In this document: one piece after another, positions 60,076 to 64,000 of the stretch
How the letters are laid out: every line of letters starts with the position of its first letter
How positions within the stretch are numbered: the stretch's first letter is position 1
Assembly (NCBI RefSeq): GCF_002222655.1
Contig: NZ_CP022423.1
Coordinates: 2,976,001 to 3,040,000, forward strand
Source of the DNA: Vitreoscilla filiformis
GTDB taxonomy: Bacteria; Pseudomonadota; Gammaproteobacteria; Burkholderiales; Burkholderiaceae_C
DNA length: 64,000 bases
Direction: 5' to 3'
The notes under the pieces: model-generated
Database searches by the model: none
What the model was told of the DNA's origin: nothing
The model's input: only the letters and a program-made list of their open reading frames with translations
Made by a program: the position numbers and the translations under genes

Positions 60076-60957
60076 TCAGAGCAGGCCAGCGTCGCGCAGT
60101 GCGGCACCGACGGTGGCCTGGCCGGCTGGCGTCAGCTCGGTCAACGGCAAACGCACGCCCGCACGGCAGCGCCCCAACTGGGCCAGCGCCCACTTGGCCG
60201 GCGCCGGGCTGGGTTCGCAGAACAGGTGCTTGTGCAGCGGCAGCAGTTGCAGGTGGATGTCCCGGGCACGCTGTACGTCACCGGCCATGGCGGCCACGCA
60301 CAGCTCATGCATCAGGCGCGGCGCCACGTTGGCGGTGACGCTCACGTTGCCATGACCACCCAACAGCATCAACGCCACAGCGGTGCTGTCATCACCCGAA
60401 TAAACGCTGAAGCCCTGGGGCACTTGCTTGATGAGCCAAGCGGCACGCTCGATGCTGCCAGTGGCTTCTTTCACGCCAAAGATGCCAGGGATTTGTGCCA
60501 AGCGCAGCACGGTGTCATGCTGCATATCGGCCACGGTGCGGCCAGGCACGTTGTAGAGCATCACGGGGATGTCCACGGCTTCGGCGATGGCCTTGAAATG
60601 GCGATAGATGCCTTCTTGCGACGGCTTGTTGTAGTACGGCACCACTTGCAGCGTGCAGTCCGCACCGACTTCTTTGGCGAACTTGGACAGTTCAATCGCC
60701 TCGGCGGTGCTGTTGGCACCGGCACCGGCCAAGATGGGCACACGGCCTGCGGCGTGTTGCACGGCGGTGCGGATGATCTCGCAGTGCTCGTCCACCGTGA
60801 CGGTGGCGGATTCGCCGGTGGTGCCCACGACGCCGATCACGTCGGTGCCTTCGGCGATGTGCCAGTCGATGAGGGACTTCAGGCCGTTGTAGTCAACGCT
60901 GCCGTCTTCGTGCATGGGCGTGACGAGCGCCACGATGCTGCCTTGAATGGGTTTCAT
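60076..60957 (-). CDS. dapA: 4-hydroxy-tetrahydrodipicolinate synthase
   Basis: 293 aa TIM-barrel lyase condensing pyruvate and aspartate semialdehyde in lysine/diaminopimelate synthesis. [20 protein letters not shown], the catalytic Tyr in [10 protein letters not shown] and the Schiff-base Lys in GVKEATGS are present. The ATG at 60957 overlaps the methyltransferase stop by one base. dapA-bamC (dapX) order is conserved in proteobacteria. Confidence 0.96.
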   Translation of the reverse strand: MKPIQGSIVALVTPMHEDGSVDYNGLKSLIDWHIAEGTDVIGVVGTTGESATVTVDEHCEIIRTAVQHAAGRVPILAGAGANSTAEAIELSKFAKEVGADCTLQVVPYYNKPSQEGIYRHFKAIAEAVDIPVMLYNVPGRTVADMQHDTVLRLAQIPGIFGVKEATGSIERAAWLIKQVPQGFSVYSGDDSTAVALMLLGGHGNVSVTANVAPRLMHELCVAAMAGDVQRARDIHLQLLPLHKHLFCEPSPAPAKWALAQLGRCRAGVRLPLTELTPAGQATVGAALRDAGLL

Positions 60958-61502
60958 CAGGATGTTCCTTGCGAAGCGAGTGATTCTAGCGACGCTGCCA
61001 CCGGCCGCCGGGCCGCGATGCGCTGCACAAAACGCCGGGGTGCGCTCAGTTCGGTATCTTCCAACGCAAGGATGTCCCAGCCCGTGCACAACGCTTGTAA
61101 TTCGCCCGGGGCGAGCAAAAACTCAGCGCGGCGTGGCCGACCGATCTCGGCTTGGCGAAGGCTGAAGGTTTCATACAACAGCCACCCGCCCGGCGCCACA
61201 GACGCCACGATGGTCGGCAACAACGGGCGCCACAGGTAATTCGTCACCACCACCACGTCGAACGTGCGGCCCGGCAGCGGCCAGGGGGCGTTTTCCAGAT
61301 CGGCCAGCACGCATTCCCCCACGTCGCGCAGCCCCGCCAGCGCCAGCGCGTCCCGATCCACTCCGGTGACGGCATGGCCACGCTGTGCCCACCAACGCAG
61401 GTGCCGGCCACTGCCACAAGCCACGTCCAACACGGTGGCGTGCGCGGGGGCCAGCGCCCCCCAGCGGGTGATCCATTCCGAGGGTGGGGTGCCCGTGTGC
61501 AT
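60957..61502 (-). CDS. class I SAM-dependent methyltransferase
   Basis: 181 aa Rossmann-type methyltransferase: [20 protein letters not shown] is motif I and [12 protein letters not shown] is motif II, followed by [20 protein letters not shown] and [11 protein letters not shown]. It resembles the TehB/UbiE-like small methyltransferases; the substrate is unknown. First gene of the dapA-bamC transcript. The ATG at 61502 is chosen since the N-terminus then leads straight into motif I. Confidence 0.85.
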   Translation of the reverse strand: MHTGTPPSEWITRWGALAPAHATVLDVACGSGRHLRWWAQRGHAVTGVDRDALALAGLRDVGECVLADLENAPWPLPGRTFDVVVVTNYLWRPLLPTIVASVAPGGWLLYETFSLRQAEIGRPRRAEFLLAPGELQALCTGWDILALEDTELSAPRRFVQRIAARRPVAASLESLASQGTS

Positions 61503-61522
61503 GGGGTTCGCTCCTTCGTGGC

Positions 61523-61648
61523 TCAAAAACAGCCCCACACCCGGTTGCCCAAGGCCAGTACCAGGTGCGGGTTCAAGTACGCCATGAACACCACCAGGCA
61601 CAGCAGCCCCAAGGCCAGCCAGATCAACCCTTGATGCCAATTCCGCAT
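61523..61648 (-). CDS. 41-residue single-pass membrane protein
   Basis: MRNWHQGLIWLALGLLCLVV begins a single hydrophobic helix (about residues 8-26) with a short tail ending NRVWGCF. Placed 29 bp after the MFS gene and 20 bp before the methyltransferase, same strand. Small hydrophobic genes like this are easily missed by annotation; coding potential rests on the helix and the tight spacing. Confidence 0.5.
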   Translation of the reverse strand: MRNWHQGLIWLALGLLCLVVFMAYLNPHLVLALGNRVWGCF

Positions 61649-61677
61649 GATGAAAACCGTTGGTGTCAGATGGCACG

Positions 61678-62910
61678 TCAAGCGGCGGAGGGGGCCGGCG
61701 CCCGTACCAACGCGGTTTCGCGCACAGGCTGGTTGGCAATGGCGGCCAGCACCCCGAGGGCGACGGAAATCCACCACACCACGTCGTAACTGCCGGTGGC
61801 GTCGTAGAGGCGCCCGCCCAGCCACACCCCAAGGAACGACCCGACTTGGTGGCTGAAAAACACGATGCCACCCAGCATCGACAGGTATTGCACCCCGAAC
61901 ACCTGCGCCACCACCGCATTGGTGGGTGGCACGGTGGAGAGCCACAAAAAGCCCATCACGGCGGCGAACACGTACACGCTGACGGGTGTCAGCGGCACCA
62001 ACAGGAAGATGACGATGGCGATGGAGCGCAGCAAGTAGATGGCCGACAGGATGTGGCGCTTGGGCCAGCGCTGCCCCAACGTGCCTGAGGTGTAAGTGCC
62101 AAACACGTTGAACAGGCCAATCAGCGCCAGCGCCGTGGTGGCCACCTCGGGCGCGAGGCCGTGATCGCGGAGGTAACTCGGCATGTGGACGCCAATGAAC
62201 ACCACCTGGAAGCCGCAGACGAAGTAACCCACGGTCAACCAGCGGAAGCTCGCATGGCCCAGCGCTTCCCGCAGAGCCGCGCCGACACTTTGCGTCGGCA
62301 CCTGGGCACCGCTGGCCAGGCCCGGTTCTTTCAGGCCCAGGGCCAGCGGCATGATGGCCAAGGCCGCACAGCCCAGCACAAACAAGGCGTTTTGCCAGCC
62401 CCACTGCGCAATGAGCCAGCTTTCAACCGGCACCATCAAAAATTGGCCGAACGAACCCGCTGCGGCGGCCACACCCATGGCCCAGGAGCGCCGCTCCGGC
62501 GCCACGTTGCGCCCGATGACGCCGTAGACCACCGCATACGTCGTCCCCGATTGCGCCATGCCCAGCAACAGCCCAGCGCTGCCACCGAACGCCAGCCCGG
62601 ACGTGGCCAACGCCATCCCAACCAGCCCCAGTGCGTACAGCAACGCGCCCACCAGCAGCACACGGAAGGCCCCGAAGCGGTCGGCCAACATGCCGGCAAA
62701 CGGGCCCGCCGCGCCCCACGCCAGGTTTTGGATGGCCATGGCGAAGGCGAAGGTTTCGCGCGTCCATCCGCGATCCTGGGTGATGGGTGCCAACCACAGC
62801 CCAAAGCCATGGCGGATGCCCATCGAGAGTGTGACGATGAGCGCCCCGCACAGCAGCACTTGCTGCATGGACAGGCGCGGAGGGGACGTAGTTTCAGGCG
62901 GTGCAGACAT
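61678..62910 (-). CDS. MFS transporter (OFA/YbfB-like)
   Basis: 410 aa, about 12 hydrophobic segments. The first loop GMLADRFGAFRVLLVGALLY holds the MFS signature DRFGxR, and GTLGQRWPKRHILSAIYLLR is its counterpart in the second half. It resembles the oxalate/formate-type antiporter branch; the substrate is unknown. The ATG at 62910 (MSAPPETT) is preferred over a GTG/ATG 30 bp upstream. Confidence 0.86.
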   Translation of the reverse strand: MSAPPETTSPPRLSMQQVLLCGALIVTLSMGIRHGFGLWLAPITQDRGWTRETFAFAMAIQNLAWGAAGPFAGMLADRFGAFRVLLVGALLYALGLVGMALATSGLAFGGSAGLLLGMAQSGTTYAVVYGVIGRNVAPERRSWAMGVAAAAGSFGQFLMVPVESWLIAQWGWQNALFVLGCAALAIMPLALGLKEPGLASGAQVPTQSVGAALREALGHASFRWLTVGYFVCGFQVVFIGVHMPSYLRDHGLAPEVATTALALIGLFNVFGTYTSGTLGQRWPKRHILSAIYLLRSIAIVIFLLVPLTPVSVYVFAAVMGFLWLSTVPPTNAVVAQVFGVQYLSMLGGIVFFSHQVGSFLGVWLGGRLYDATGSYDVVWWISVALGVLAAIANQPVRETALVRAPAPSAA

Positions 62911-62977
62911 GGGCGGGCACTGTACTGGAACCCGCCTCACCCCCGGGAAACCGGGGATTCAACCGCCCGGAGGGGCC

Positions 62978-63700
62978 TCAGAAGCGGAAACCCACCTTCA
63001 AGCTGGCGCTGCGGTTGTTGCCGGTTTTGTCCACGCCCAGGGTCACGTCCATCGCCAGCAGGTTGACGTTGACACCGGCGAACATGCGCGTTTGCGTGAA
63101 GGACTCATCCGCGTAGAACGACGATTGGCTCTTGGTCGCCACCGCGCCCACGCCTGCGAACGGCGTGAACATCGCAAACCCCTTGGAGATGGCCAGATCG
63201 ACGCCCGAGGTTTGCATGTCCAGGTTGTTCACGCCCTTGATCTTGTTGTAGTGAACCTGCACGGCCACAGCGGGCACCAGCACGCCACCGGAGATGAACG
63301 CCCAACTGCCGTGCAAGCCCAGCGAGTTCACCCCCGCTGCCGGGATCACGGTGTAGCTGGCACCGACGTTGAGGTCAAACGGCAGGCCCTTGGTCACGCG
63401 CACGGTGGCGGTGGGCAAGGCGCCGGGCACGTCGGCATTGTTGGCCACTTGGCGCAAGGTGGTGACGCTGCCCAAATCGGTCGCCCCCACACTCAGACCC
63501 ACATCGAAGCCCAGCAGGCCCAGCCCTTCGGCAGGCTCCAGCGAACGGTGGGCCATGGCCGCCGTCAAATCTTCGCTGAACGTGCGGAATTGGGTTTGGG
63601 TGCCGCCGCTGGTGGCCAGATTTTTGATGTCCAGATCGTAGGCATGGACAGCGGGCGTGGCCGCCAGGGCCGCCACAGCAACAGCGAAAAGACGCTTCAT
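62978..63700 (-). CDS. outer-membrane beta-barrel protein, hypothetical
   Basis: 240 aa. The signal peptide MKRLFAVAVAALAATPAVHA is followed by YDLDIKNLATSGGTQTQFRT. Alternating beta strands (GASYTVIPAAGVNSLGLHGS, AVQVHYNKIKGV) and the C-terminal SASLKVGFRF ending in Phe indicate a small barrel. Short family of unknown function in Burkholderiales; role not determinable. Separate from the MFS gene by 67 bp. Confidence 0.75.
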   Translation of the reverse strand: MKRLFAVAVAALAATPAVHAYDLDIKNLATSGGTQTQFRTFSEDLTAAMAHRSLEPAEGLGLLGFDVGLSVGATDLGSVTTLRQVANNADVPGALPTATVRVTKGLPFDLNVGASYTVIPAAGVNSLGLHGSWAFISGGVLVPAVAVQVHYNKIKGVNNLDMQTSGVDLAISKGFAMFTPFAGVGAVATKSQSSFYADESFTQTRMFAGVNVNLLAMDVTLGVDKTGNNRSASLKVGFRF

Positions 63701-63846
63701 GGTGAAAACTCCAAACAGAGAATGACACCGCATGAGCCGCCAAACGCACCACAGCGCGGGCCCATGCGACGCTCGCAAACGGGCGGGTCAGTATCGCCGA
63801 TCGGCCTGTCAGGGGCGCTCAAAGCGCCCTCCCTACAATCCCGACC

Positions 63847-64000
63847 ATGGCTAGCAAGTCTCTTTCCAGCTCTGGCGCTCCGGCTTATGGCGAAGCTTCG
63901 ATCCGTGTTCTCAAAGGATTGGAGCCCGTCAAGCAGCGCCCGGGCATGTATACCCGCACCGACAACCCCCTGCACATCGTGCAAGAGGTGATCGATAACG
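63847..64000 (+). CDS. parE: DNA topoisomerase IV subunit B, N-terminal part
   Basis: Truncated at the right edge; 51 residues are visible. IRVLKGLEPVKQRPGMYTR, TDNPLHIVQEVIDN is the N-terminal GHKL ATPase entry of ParE; the GMYTRTDNP form distinguishes ParE from GyrB (GMYIGDT). The second strand contains the metal-binding Asn at the end. Confidence 0.9.
   Translation, partial: MASKSLSSSGAPAYGEASIRVLKGLEPVKQRPGMYTRTDNPLHIVQEVIDN

Overview
This 64 kb window is high-GC, gene-dense DNA from a betaproteobacterium of the Burkholderiales. The dusB-fis-purH-ruvC block, monomeric isocitrate dehydrogenase, Coq7 plus a UbiM-like hydroxylase, BamC and the classic C-terminal-Phe porin all fit that order. 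A complete toluene monooxygenase operon and a sigma-54-dependent nifE suggest a metabolically versatile, possibly diazotrophic member of the Rubrivivax/Leptothrix/Ideonella side of the order. The genus is an inference. No gene-free stretch exceeds 300 bp; the longest is the porin leader (47237-47531).

Layout. 1-4816: a partial Phd antitoxin, then a six-gene toluene-4-monooxygenase-type operon (tmoABCDEF). 4938-8918: a Tat-exported isoquinoline/aldehyde-type molybdenum hydroxylase (iorAB-like) with its XdhC maturation factor. 8943-18353: a type I restriction-modification island read on the minus strand, in the order hsdR, DUF559 pseudogene, hsdS, DUF1016 nuclease, AlbA/ATPase protein, hsdM. 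It sits exactly between xdhC and its expected partner, the molybdopterin cytidylyltransferase-like gene at 18406. 19022-22332: a LysR regulator divergent from a Gfo/Idh/MocA oxidoreductase, and a RelE-like toxin-antitoxin pair. 22444-29844: a UbiM-like hydroxylase, then a fatty-acid beta-oxidation operon with a TetR regulator. 29989-34552: assorted accessory genes, including 4-oxalomesaconate hydratase and YefM-YoeB. 34699-49516: mostly core metabolism (icd, dusB-fis-purH-ruvC, M32 carboxypeptidase, pcaC, ilvA, osmC, coq7, porin, fpr). 49526-53306: an orphan nifE behind a textbook -24/-12 promoter, preceded by a four-gene Roadblock/GTPase operon. 53457-64000: yecA-like, coaBC-dut, slyD-like, ribosomal oxygenase, a small lipoprotein, the methyltransferase-dapA-bamC operon, an MFS transporter, an outer-membrane protein and the start of parE.

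The most notable features are these. (1) The RM island carries extra nuclease and Schlafen-type genes, a 21-bp in-frame minisatellite, and a DUF559/palindrome insert bounded by 35-bp direct repeats copied from the hsdR 3' end. (2) The Roadblock-X-GTPase-Roadblock operon has a GTPase without a recognisable NKxD motif and lies beside a sigma-54-driven orphan nifE. (3) A terminator-ended transcript with anti-Shine-Dalgarno motifs lies upstream of ilvA.
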